Both the position numbers and the translations under genes were made by a program. From Platanthera guangdongensis (taxonomy: Eukaryota; Streptophyta; Magnoliopsida; Asparagales; Orchidaceae), in the NCBI GenBank assembly GCA_039583875.1, contig CM077164.1:64191043-64255042 (forward strand): DNA of 64,000 nucleotides, in the 5' to 3' direction. This document shows positions 52,827 to 63,475 of this stretch, piece by piece (the first letter of the stretch is position 1; each line of letters starts with the position of its first letter). Below the pieces are notes generated by a model. The model was not told the DNA's origin and ran no database searches. It saw only the letters and a list, made by a program, of their open reading frames with translations.

Positions 52827-53689
52827 GTTAGTTTCATCAAATGAAACATGAATGAACTCTTCAATTTTAATGTTGATTTATTAAAAACCCTATATGCCTT
52901 GCTTACTTGGGAGTATCCTAGAAAAACTCCCTCTTCGGCCTTAGCCTCAAACTTTTTAATGTATTTTCTGTAGTTGTTATGAATGTAGCATAAGCATCCA
53001 AATACTTTGAAATAGTTGATTTTAGTTTTCTTCCCTTTGAGCAATTCATAGGGAGTCTTGTTTTTTAGTTTGTGAATTAGGCTCCTATTCAGGACATAAT
53101 TTGTTGTGCTTACAGCCTCTGCCCAAAAGGTTAGGGGCATGTAAGCATCTGCAAGTAATGTACCTGCAGCTTCAATGAGTGTCCTATTTTTCTTTTCAGC
53201 TACCCCATTTTGTTGGAGAGTTCTAGGAGCTGAGAAGCAATGTATGATACCTTCCTTCTCACAGAACTCATGCATAAGAAGAGACTCAAACTCTGTGTCA
53301 TGATCACTTCTGATCAATGAAACATGAGTAGAGAACTCAATCTGTATGGTCCTGAGAAAATCTGTAAGAACCTTGAAGGTATCTGACTTAGATCTCAGAA
53401 AGAATACCCAACTGAACCTGGAGAAGTCATCCACTATAACCAAAGTGTAGGATTTTTCTCCTAGGCTTTGTACAATAATGGGTCCAAAGAGATCCAAATG
53501 TAGCAAGTACAAAATTCTAGGTGAATCACTCTTATTAACAGATTTAAAACTAGTTTTAGTTTGCTTGTCTAATTGACAAGTCCTACAGAGACCTTCCTTC
53601 TTGTAGGGACCAGAAGGTAGACCTCTAACAAGGTTGTGTTTAGATAGCCTAGCAATGTTTTTCAGATTTACATGACCTAGTCTTTTGTA
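52748..53689 (-). pseudogene. int: Copia-3 integrase
   Basis: GAG-pre-integrase sequence (LGHVNLKNIARLSKHNLVRGL, 53640-53690) and an HHCC-like segment precede the core. The core has Asp in LHLDLFGPIIVQSLG, Asp in IRSDHDTEFES and Glu in QQNGVAEKKNRTLIE, so the triad is present. The downstream conserved EEGVFLGYSQVSKAYRVFN is followed by a frameshift. The frame is open from 53512 to 52748. Confidence 0.88.
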
Positions 53690-54113
53690 TCATAATTCAT
53701 TCTGATTACTAGTTAAATTAAGTAAACAGATATCAGTTTTGGCAGAAAGAAAATTTACTAAGTATATGTTGCCTTGTCTATTTCTAGTTAAAACTGTTTG
53801 GTTGTTTTTATCAATAATAGAACAAGTGGATGGGTTAAAGTATACATGATAACCATCATCGCATAACTGACTTATGGAGATGAGGTTTATGCTTGAGTCC
53901 ACTTACATATGTCACCTTTTTGAATGTGACAGCTCTTATTCTTACTTCTCCAAATCCTTCTGACTGACCACATTTGGAGTCACCAAAGATAACCTTTGGC
54001 CCCAGCTTGGACTTGTAGTTGAATAAGATGTCCTTGTTGTCAGTCATATAATTGGAGCAGCCACTGTCCAGGTACCAAGTTTGATTTACCTCTGGACAGC
54101 TCTTCACCTGCAA
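53690..54113 (-). pseudogene. Copia-3 protease
   Basis: WYLDSGCSNYMTD has the D-S-G active site intact, followed by KLGPKVIFGDSK. A one-base shift near 53890 changes frame before NLISISQLCDDGYHV. It begins at TTGCAGGTG, eleven bases after the gag stop and in a different frame from gag. Confidence 0.87.
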
Positions 54114-54123
54114 TAGAAAACAG

Positions 54124-56152
54124 TTAATGGTTTTTGACCCAGGTTACCTTGGATCCTTTGTATTGCTGATAAGAGAAGCTGAAAATAACAGAGAATTCAG
54201 GTTGGGACTTGTATCCTAGGGGGTGATATCTCCTAGGTGGTATGATCCAGTCAGCTAGTGGATTAAATGGTTTCTTAGAAGTATTTAAGTTGCTGTTGGA
54301 ATTATAGTTTTGATTAAGTCTTCCTGGGTTCGACGAATTTCTATAAGTTTGTTGACCAGAGTTCGATGAATTGGGTTGAGATCGTCGATCTCTGTCCAGA
54401 GAATAAACATGTTCATTCTTTGTACCCCACGTTCGTCGACCTCTGCTCGACAAACCATACAGAGTTCGTCGATCGCAGTTAGACGAATAAATGTAACTAT
54501 AGTTTGCGTTCAGAGTTCGTCGATCTGGGTTCGACGAACTGGCCCCATTTTTTCGATCTGAGTTCGACGAAAATTGTTGAACCTTGATTTTACTGGGTGT
54601 TTTCTGGTTTTTGGTTTTCTGTCCTACTGTCTTAGGGATCTTTTCTACTGTTTGTTTGTCATTTACTGTTTATTTCCCTCTAGCAGATACAAATTTTATT
54701 GGGATTGATAAAATGTTCTTCCTGATAATGGGGGGCAAACCTGATGGAGCACCCAAGCCTTGCTTGTCATTAAGTCTAGCATTAACAGTACTTGTGATAT
54801 CCATCAGCTTGAGGCTTCTCCCATTGAGAGTTTCCTTAAGTTGTTTGGCCTCACAAAACTCAGTTTTTAGTGAAATTATCTTTTCATTTGTTAAGGTTAA
54901 TTCATCTTTTAACCTAATATTTTCAGATTAAACATCCTCTAAGTTTCCTAATTTTTCCTTAAGAATTTTAATTTCTTTTCAGAATTAATCAAATCTATGC
55001 ACATTAACTTGAAATCAGATTTAAATGTTTCAGAGTTGTAGTCAAAGAAGGACAATACCTGACCTGCCTCGGATTCAGACACTCCTTCATCTTTAGACTC
55101 TTCTTCTTCTGAGTGACTTCTGGAGGCATCAATTGTCATGAGGCAAACCTTCTTTGCTCTTTCTTCTTCCTTATCTTCACTGGAGCTTGAAAATGTTGAC
55201 TCATCTTCTGTCTTACTCCATGTCTCAGCCACAAAGCCCTTTTCCTTCTTCTTGTGCTTGCTAGAATAGGGTTTGTTGGTGTGTTGTCTTCTGGTTTCCT
55301 TCTCTCTTCTCTTCTCTTCTCTTTCTTCTGGTTCTCTGGACACTCCGAGAGGAAGTGCCCAGGCTTTCTGCATCCATATCACACAATTTCTTTGGTTGGT
55401 GTCTTGTCATATTTTGGCTTGTCATCTTTTCTTGATGACTTTCTCCTGAAATCCTTTCTGGCCATCTTGAAGAATCTTTTAGCAAAGAGACTCATGAGCT
55501 CTTCATTTGATGTTGCAGTCTCTGTCTCTTCAGTGGCTTTGAAGGCAATACTTTGTTCCCTTATAGCTGTTGGAGGTGTTCTTTGTTCAGCTGCCTCCCT
55601 GGTCTTTATCAGCTGTCCATATGACTTCAGTTTGTCTAATAGAGATTTAGTTGAAATCTCATTCAGGCATTTGGCCTCCTTGATGGGCCAGATTGTTGTA
55701 TCCCATGAGCTTGGGAAGCACATCAGGATCTTGTCATTCACTTCAGTAAGAGTGATGTTCTTATCCAAGGTTTTTAGCTCATTTATAATTGAGCTTAACC
55801 TATTGTACATATCAAAAACTGTCTCAGCTTCTTTCTTCTTAAAGTTATCATATAGGGATATGAGATTTGATCTCATATCCTTTCTCTCATCTGCTGATCC
55901 ATCCATCATTTGGTTTAGGGAATCTCAAATGGCTTTTGCTGAGGTGCACTCAACCACCTTCTAGAAAATATCATCTGACATAGTTTGTGCCAGGATATTC
56001 ATAGCTTTGGCATCTGCAATTTTTGCTTTCTTTTGGGCTTCAGTCCACTCAGGTGGTGGGACTGCATTGTTGCTGGAAGATGTTGTAGATGTAGATGCCT
56101 GTGGGGGACCTGTCAAGATTGAATTGTAGATGTCTTCATCAATGGAATTCAT
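54124..56152 (-). pseudogene. gag: Copia-3 gag
   Basis: From 56152 (MNSIDEDIYNSIL) the gag domain runs with stops after DDIF (55961) and AKAI, then is open 55909-55379 (NLISLYDNFKKKEAETVFDMYNRL). The zinc knuckle follows, but its first Cys codon is TGA (stop-YGCRKPGHFLSEC, about 55379). A frameshift near 55300 leads to 54948-55382 (acidic, serine-rich). The C-terminal part 54124-54570 is built from SSNxDRR repeats encoded by the TTCGTCGA motif array. It ends KVTWVKNH-stop. Confidence 0.87.
54310..54570. repeat. TTCGTCGA/TTCGACGAA array within gag
   Basis: Eight or more motif copies, for example GTTCGTCGATCTGGG followed by TTCGACGAA, lie inside the coding frame and are read as serine/asparagine/arginine-rich repeats. 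Confidence 0.85.
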
Positions 56153-56338
56153 GTATAGCCTAATTCTTGCCTTCCAGATGACAAACCTATTCAGGTTGCA
56201 AACTGGAGGTCTGGTGCTTGCATAATCCTTGTTCTATGTCATAGCTGTGTTTATAATATAAATGAAAATAAAATAATGTGTAGATCTAACAAAGGATCTT
56301 TTGGTTCAAGATTTATCATGTACAACCAAAAGAACCAC

Positions 56339-56350
56339 CTCTGATACTAA
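56339..56350 (-). other. Copia-3 primer-binding site
   Basis: TTAGTATCAGAG on the minus strand, one G-to-A change from TTGGTATCAGAG, right after the LTR end CTTTCA. Confidence 0.8.
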
Positions 56351-56351
56351 T

Positions 56352-58508
56352 TGAAAGTGAGAGTTAGATCTGAAATACTCTAGAGGGGGGTGAATAGAGT
56401 ATTCTTAAAAAATTCTTTACAGCTATTACAGCTTTTGTTGTAAATTAAAAGTGTAGAAATTAATATAACTAGCACACAATAAACCTAAAGCACAAGTACA
56501 GCAAGAGCACAAGAAAAAGAGGCAACCAGACGACATAAGAATTTTATAATGGTTCCCCAACCTGGGTACATCCACTCTTCTACCACCCTTGGTAGGAATT
56601 CACTCAGATTTTTGATCAGGTGTCTGACACCAATGAGCTTTTGATCAGGTGCTCAAAAACCAACCCAAGTCTTTTGATCAGGAGACTTGCAACCAAGGAA
56701 TCACTTTTGAAGGGAAATGACAATCCTTTATACAGTGGGGGTGAGATGATTTTGTCTTCTCTTTCTTAATATACAACTGAGAAGACTTGTGGATTTGATT
56801 ATAGCTTATGGCTCCCCCTGAGAAAAATAGGAGCTAAGGTTCAGGGTGATAGGTCTTCAAACTAAATCCTTGACCAACAATAATCTTCAGGAACTTCTTT
56901 GACAGATGGAACTGAAGTTGTCCTTTTGAAGTGTCCTGGAGTACTTGAAGAAAGAAGACTCTAGATATAGGTATTGTTGTTCTTCTTCTTCAGGTGCTGA
57001 TGAGCTTCTGGTCAAGGGCTTCTGTGTATCAGAGAATGCTTTTTGTTGACAGAGCAGATTGTTCAAGATTGAATGTTTCTCTGTGATCTCTGTATGCTTC
57101 TCAGTAAGCTGTGCTCTGTGTAAAACTTTTTTAATAATCCTTAATTCTTTCTATCTGTCTGTCTTAGTATGTCCGTTATTCTCTCCTCTTTTATATTTTC
57201 TGTCAAAATCTGTCTTTCAAAAAATTTGAATTCTTTTGTAATTAATGCTGACAGCCTTGAGAATAATCGGCATTGATTTATTTCTCCAACTGTCTCATGG
57301 AAAAATGACAAGTAATAATCCTGGAGAAGACCATAATTAATGCTCCTTCTAACGGTTATATTCAGAGAATGTTAGAGCATTAATTACTTAGAAATTGTCG
57401 CATTAGAGTGGAGACAGAAGGACAAAAATAACTAAGTCTGGAATCGTCGAACAGTTGACAGAAATCATCGAACTGAGTCCACAGTTCGTCGAGCGTAGAT
57501 GTTGTGTTCGTCGACCAGACGACTTCTGTTCGTCGAGCTGAGTTCCATGATTGTCGAGCTGGAAACTGAACTGCTGTCTCTTTTGAACTTTGCCTATTCT
57601 GTCTGAAGTTTGTCGAGCTGGTAAATGTGTTCATCGACTGGAGTTCAGCAACTATTCTGGAGTTGTCAAAGATTCTGTGTGTCGACTGATATCCTGTGTG
57701 TCAACACATGTCTTTTGTGTGGTGTCGACATAATCTTTCCTCAGTGTCGACTGATGATCTGGGTGTCGACACAAGTTCTTCTAGTGTCAACTTAGTTGGT
57801 GTCGACATATACTCTGAGTGTCGACACAAGTCTTCTGGTTCCAGAATTCGTCGGGTAGAGAACTGAGTTCGTCGACCTGAGACTAGAGAACATTGTCTCG
57901 ATAGAATGCTGTAGAAGTCCAAAGATTCATCGACCAAAGAATAAGGTTCATCGAGCTAAGTTTGGAGAACCTTGATTTCGTCGAACTAAGTCTGGAGAAC
58001 CTTGAATTCGTCGAGATGAAAATGATTCTAGACTTAGAGAAAAAAATGATAAACCTCTGGCAATAGAGTTGAAGTGGAAGTCCAGAAATCGTCGAGCAAA
58101 GAATGAAGTTCGTCGACCTGAGAACTAGGTTCGTCGACCTGAGTCTAGAGAACAGTCTGGACTTAGAATTCTGAAGGTGGAGTCCAAGGATCATCGATCT
58201 GTGACTGAAGATCGTCGAGCTCAACTCAGAGAATATTTCTCTAAGATCGTCGAGCTGAGAACGACTATCGTCGACCTGAGTTCGACGAACATCGAACTCA
58301 TTTTACTTAGTTTCTTGAGAATTCTCTGAATCTCTAGAAAAACTCTAAGTCTTGAGTCTCTAGCAAGACGATGATGGATTATCCATGTGATGTTGTTACT
58401 GAGGACTTGACCTAGACTCTAGGACACAACTATGACCCGGGCTATACATGTTGGGTCACATCATCCTAAGTTAGTGAACCTAGCCCAAATCAAACTAGGG
58501 ATCCAACA
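56352..58508 (-). repeat. Copia-3 5' LTR (2157 bp)
   Basis: Starts TGTTGGATCC at 58508 and ends TTTCA at 56352 on the minus strand. It aligns throughout with 45200-47368. The motif array occupies about 57440-58300. Confidence 0.93.
57440..58300. repeat. GTTCGTCGA/TCGACGAAC motif array (Copia-3 5' LTR)
   Basis: The counterpart of 46280-47160. Single-base differences between the two copies often hit the CG dinucleotides of the motif (CG in one copy, CA or TG in the other). Confidence 0.9.
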
Positions 58509-58513
58509 CATCG

Positions 58514-59806
58514 AAGTCCTCTCTTTATGCATGTGCGTGGAATCCTCCACCAAGAGGTGGATTTCGGAAGCTATTCCTTGGTTGAGTATGCATCTAGAGC
58601 CGAAAGTGTGGAGTACGACATAGGCATGCTGTGTGAAGCCTATCTGGACAGGTAGTCTGGATTGGTGATGATCATGGGTAAACCGGAGAAGATTCCGTGG
58701 ATTTGATGTTTTGAAAGGTTTATGCTTTGATTGAATGGTTGTGTATGAATGAATGAATGTTGGTTATGGATGTATGGAGACTTTGGTTAAGCTCCTAGTA
58801 ATGTTGAGAGATCAATGGGTAGCATGGCTGGGGGAAACGTGGAATGAACCTGGCATGTTACACCACATGGTGTGGGTTGATCTGTATTAGTGAGGATCGA
58901 TGGGTGGCAATATTTGGGAGGAAGTGAGGTGGACCCTACTTGCTGCACCACATAGTGTGGGTCGATCGGTTATAGGTGAGGGGTCGATGGGTGGCAATGT
59001 CAGGGGAGCCTCGATAGACCTGGCTGCCACACCACATGGTGTGGGTCGATCTGCTCTGGTTATTTGTGGATGTTGCGAGGTAGTACCTCTGAGTGGTTTG
59101 GACGGGATGTCGCCAATAGTGAGATTGGTGGACTAGGATTGAACCGCCCAACCAACAAGTGAAGATCCTCGATCGGCGATGTATGACTGGTATATCTGGT
59201 ACATCAAGAAGGTGCCCTGAGTGCACGGAGCATCCGATGGATACCGGCGTTTATGATATGACTGTGATTGATAGATTGATAAAGATTATGATATGGCAAT
59301 GTATACAGGGAAGGAACTACTGTCCCGGGTAAGGGGTAGGGTCGTTATAAGTGGTCAGCTAATGATGACCGTTACTTTGTTTTCTGTTTGGATTGGATGG
59401 CTAATTGCAGGTGCTATTGCTTGAATTGAATTGGATTGGAATGGAGGCTTACTGCTAAAGGCCCTTGAAGGCCGTGCAAATCGTGGTTGGATTTAATGTG
59501 TGGTCGGCCTGCGTGCCGATGTACGAAAATATATTTGTGTAAAGAGAAACTTGTAAGGCCTTAAGGCCAGTATGTGTGAGTTGTATACATTCCTTGTTTG
59601 GATATATAAATGTGGAGTTTATATAGTAGTGGATATTCTTTGGGTTGATTTCATGGTAACTTAAAATGATGTGCTAGAATGTATTGAGTTAGGATGCGAG
59701 TAGATTTTGATTTCCACAAGTAATTATGCCGCTTGTCTGTGACATATGACGTGGGGCCCCGGCCGGACCCACCGTTATATGCCACATGACGAGTGGGGAC
59801 GTTACA
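58514..59806 (+). repeat. solo Gypsy LTR, right part
   Basis: It continues the LTR broken at 45199 and matches Gypsy-1 LTR around 19390-20660 (GGCATG.TGTGTGAAGCCTA, TCTGGAT.GGTGATG). It ends GGGGACGTTACA at 59806. AGCCA follows, matching AGCCG on the left with one change. TGTGGGTCGATC blocks recur at 58860-59060. Confidence 0.87.
58860..59060. repeat. GGTGTGGGTCGATC local repeats
   Basis: Three diverged copies of a roughly 75-85-base block (CACACCACATGGTGTGGGTCGATC.. with GATGGGTGGCAAT) begin near 58860, 58945 and 59027. A tandem expansion within the LTR. Confidence 0.75.
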
Positions 59807-60980
59807 AGCCAAGCCCACCTTCTTCTTGGGCACGCTTCGGCAGGGAGGACCCAACTCACCTTCTTTTTCCTACTTGCGGCCTATCCAGGCCTGCCCATAG
59901 GCATCTTGAACAGCTGGATTTCGCTATGCACAAACCAATCAGGGGTGCCAATAGTAAAAGTAAAAAAGACAATGGCCGCTATTTGCAGGCTATAAAGATG
60001 ATTTTTCCCCTAGTGTACAACACGTATTCGTCGAGGATGAGTCCTACCACAGCCAGATCAGCAGATGTCAAAGTCAGCAATTCAAGACAGAAGTCAGAGT
60101 CAGCGTGCAAGACAGCAGAAGGCCTGGGCGAGTATGGTGAACTCCCCTCGCATACTCGCCAAGTATGCGACTAAGCGAGTTACTCGCCCAGCCATGCGAG
60201 CTCCTCCAGGAAGTCACCTAGTCGCCAAGGGGTGAGGGTATAAATACACCCCCTTCCCCCATGATTTCCATATAAATAGGACCTCAGGGGTACGAGGTGA
60301 GACACTTGAAATTCCATCCAAGATCTCGTGATCTCTTCATCTTGGATACTAGCCGAGCCTTTGGATTCCTTTTCCTTAGAGACCAGATCGCAATCTTGCG
60401 ACTTAGTCACCAGCTAGTCTCTCTCGTACCTAGTTCGACCATTTTTGGTTGAGAAGGGGCTGCTCCTTTCGAGCATCCGGGTACGTGGTGGGACCTTCCT
60501 GCCGCAATATCTGGGATCATGTTTGTCTTCGTTCTTCATCCTAGTCATTCTAGCAGTCTAGTCTAACCCCTGAACCTGTAAACTTAGGTGGCCTTGATCT
60601 GAATTCTGAGGTCGGGATTTTCCTTGCTTCAACACTTAGTTTGGTGTTTTCTTACAAATAGACCCTCAAGACACCTTAGAAAGACAAACCCGGCCTCCTA
60701 GAGCTCCCAATTTTTGAAGAACTCTTGCTCCATGCCATCCAAGGTGTCGAGCTCAGCCTTTAGCTTTGGGAGGAGAATACACGACGTGTGCTTTTCGGGT
60801 GAGTGGCGGGACCTCCTCGTTGTAGCTCGCCGATTCTTTTCGTGGGCAAATACTTTAACCAGCTAGTGTTGAATCCAGGCTTGAACAGAACTTCCTAGTG
60901 CACCCGACAATAGGCAAAGTAACTTGAACTGTTCCCTCTCAGTACGCACTCAGTTGAACCGGTGTCTGGGTTTCAACAAA
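59807..60980 (+). promoter_or_regulatory. LTR-like region with two TATA boxes
   Basis: Non-coding. TATAAATA at 60239-60246 and TATAAATAG at 60271-60279 are followed by a leader-like sequence and an end GGGTTTCAACA near 60976, resembling the 3' end of an LTR. No matching partner is in the window, so the assignment is tentative. It could be the target LTR into which the solo LTR inserted. Confidence 0.4.
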
Positions 60981-61764
60981 AGTGTCATATCAATTCAAAA
61001 TATCTTTCAATGATTGCTTATGACATTAATAAATTTAAGGACTCTTAATGATTCCTAAATCCTAATATATAAGGACATGATGCTAATTTAACAGTTCAAA
61101 TATTTAAGAGTAGAATTCATAACATGAAGGGAGTGTACGAAATTAAAATTTAATGTTTGCAAGTGAGAGAGATTTCTCCACTTGTGTTAGGTAAAGCTGA
61201 AACGGAAAGCTACGGATAAGTGACGCAAGAAAAAATAGAAGTCAAATTTTGAACTCGTTCAAAGGCAAGCATGCAGGATGTATGACGCGACAAGAATTCT
61301 ATGTGAGCGCAGGCATTTTTCATCACATCACAATACTAAGGGTGGGTTAGAAATTTTCCTCCCTCACAAATGAGGTGAGAGGAGGCTACCATGAGGAAAA
61401 TGGGGGTTTGGCGGCGCTTAGGTGACAAAAACTCTAAATCGGAGAGGGCCTTGGAGAGATCCCACCAATTAAACCTATGGACGACGCCGCGAGTCAAAAT
61501 TACAAGATGATTAGACGATTTATAAGAGGGCAACCGCTTGGATCAACGTAAATACGTTGATTGGAGCGTTGAAATTATCAAACAAATTTAATAAAATCTG
61601 AATAGATGAGAAAAAGAAGTTTTTTACCTAAGGAGACCACTTTTAGACTCAAAATATCAAAGGAGAGGAAGTTCCGAGCAAACCCTAGGAGTCCCCCTTG
61701 AAATTCACAGGTCGGAAGGGGCTAGTGCCTCGAGGACTTGAGCAGCCGACTTCTTGGAGGGAAG
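60981..61764. other. unassigned AT-rich DNA left of Copia-4
   Basis: Non-coding, no recognised repeat. It ends GGAAG, the presumed left target duplication of Copia-4. The short minus-strand ORFs here show no family features. Confidence 0.5.
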
Positions 61765-63306
61765 TGAAAGTGCAGCTAGATCTGATATACTCTAGAGGGG
61801 GGTGAATAGAGTATATGGTGCTTGAAAACTTTTTACAACAATTGTTGTAATGTGAGTAAGCAGGGAAGCAGTTAATAAATCTAATCACAAAACCAAACTA
61901 ATCATAAGCTAATCACAGAACAATCAAGGCCAGAAACAAAACTAAAGACAAGCAAAACCAGATGACACAAGGAAATATAGTGGTTCCCCTAAACTTGGGT
62001 GCATCCACTCTTCTACCACCCTAGGTAGGAATCCACTGCAGGATGAGTTGATCAGGTGTCCTGGGCACCAATGAGCTTTTAATAAGGTACTCAAAAACCA
62101 AATCAGATTTTTTGATCAGGTGTCTTGCCACCAATGAGCTTTTGACAAGGTGCTCAAAAACCAAGTTCAAACTTTTGAAGGGAGTTTGAGAAACCCTTTA
62201 CAGAGATGGGGGTGAGAGAGTGATGGAAGTCTTCTCTTTCTCAGATCAGCTGAGAAGACTATGTGGATTGATAGTGTCAAAGCTCTCCCTGAGTCCTTGA
62301 GATCTTCAGTAAAATAAGCTTTGTTGTAGGGTGATAGGCCTTCAAAGGTTGAGCTCCAGCAAGAGATGATTTCAGCAACAGTTGAAATGTTAGGTGTCTG
62401 GAGTCTTGAAAGATGTTGGCCTTGAACACTTAAGACAAGAGAGATCTGAGGATTTTAGAGAATTTGATCTCCTTGGATGTGTGTTCTTCAGAGAATTCTT
62501 TGAGTCAGAGAATATTTTGTTCTTCTTCTGAAGAATACTGATGTCTGTCTTTCTGTCTATGTGTATCTATGTATATATGAGATTCAAAAAAAAATTCTTC
62601 TCTTTTTATTCTCTGGTACTGAATAGAATAACATCCTTTGTCAAGAATAGCCGTTGGCCTGCATTAATTGCATCCTTAATTGTAAAATGTCTTCTGGAGG
62701 AAAGTCCATAGAAATATTCCTTGAAAATCCCTTGAAACTTGGTCCAGAAATAAATGAGAACGGCTAGAAAATCTTCTGAATTAATTGCAGAATAACTCTT
62801 TAACTAATTTGAATTTGAATCTTGAAACATCCTTGAAGTTATCTGAAAACTTCGAACTGAGCTCTGCTATCGTCGAACTAAGCTCAGCGATATGGATTTA
62901 TACTGCAACAAAATATCGTCGATCTGAGCTCAAAGATCGTCGAACTGAGCTCAGAGATAGAGATCCAAAGCTGAGTCAAGATCGTCGAACTAAGCTCACC
63001 GATCGTCGAATGGAGTTCGACGATATGATGAAGTTGAGCTCAGCGATCGTCGAATGGAGTTCGACAATCTGTCGAAGTTGAGCTAGACGATCGTCGATTG
63101 GAGTTCGACGAATCGTCGTGCTGAGCTCGATGATATGACTTAGTCTCAAACTGAAAAAGTCTTGGTCTTGAGGGCAGCTTCCAAACTTAGACTTCTAACC
63201 CTTAGACTCAATTCTAATTGACCTTTAGGACTATACAGGAGGTCAAACATTGGTTTCCTAGAGACATAGTGATCCTAACCCAAATTAGTAATAGGGTGTT
63301 CCAACA
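61765..63306 (-). repeat. Copia-4 3' LTR (1542 bp)
   Basis: Starts at 63306 (TGTTGGAACACC) and ends at 61765 (CACTTTCA) on the minus strand. TCGTCGA motifs occur at 62860-63130, including ATCGTCGAA..TTCGACGAT dyads. It is about 600 bases shorter than the Copia-3 LTR. Confidence 0.88.
62860..63130. repeat. ATCGTCGAA/TTCGACGAT dyad array (Copia-4 LTR)
   Basis: About ten motifs. Around 63002-63024 and 63045-63067 ATCGTCGAATGGAGTTCGAC forms a hairpin-capable dyad with a TGGAG centre. Confidence 0.88.
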
Positions 63307-63325
63307 ATCTCCCCCTATTTGGGTT
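63307..63325 (-). other. Copia-4 polypurine tract
   Basis: AAATAGGGGGAGAT on the minus strand just before the LTR start. Confidence 0.8.
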
Positions 63326-63475
63326 AGGATTACTATTTACAGGGTTTGGAAAAATTGAATAACATACAAACAGCAATATAGAAAAACAAAAAGAAAAGCT
63401 GGACATGCAGAGCCACAGATATATATATCGTCCCAGATAATAACCAGAAGTTAGAGAGATTATCACCTTACATAA

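Larger units (their letters stand above)
45200..58508 (-). mobile_element. Copia-3, Sirevirus-like, 13.3 kb
   Basis: Minus-strand order: 5' LTR 56352-58508, primer-binding site, gag, protease, integrase, RT, RNase H, spacer, envelope-like ORF, polypurine tract, 3' LTR 45200-47368. Flanks are CATCA (45195-45199) and CATCG (58509-58513), a 5-bp target duplication with one change. Rejoining the flanks restores sequence homologous to the Gypsy-1 LTR near 19390. LTRs differ at roughly 5% in a 230-base sample. Confidence 0.95.

Noticed and set aside
55254..55964. Plus-strand 236-codon ORF
   Set aside because: Antisense of Copia-3 gag; hydrophobic composition results from the complement of charged codons.
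59746..60174. 142-codon ORF spanning the solo LTR end
   Set aside because: It crosses the LTR boundary at 59806, has no recognisable domain and biased composition.
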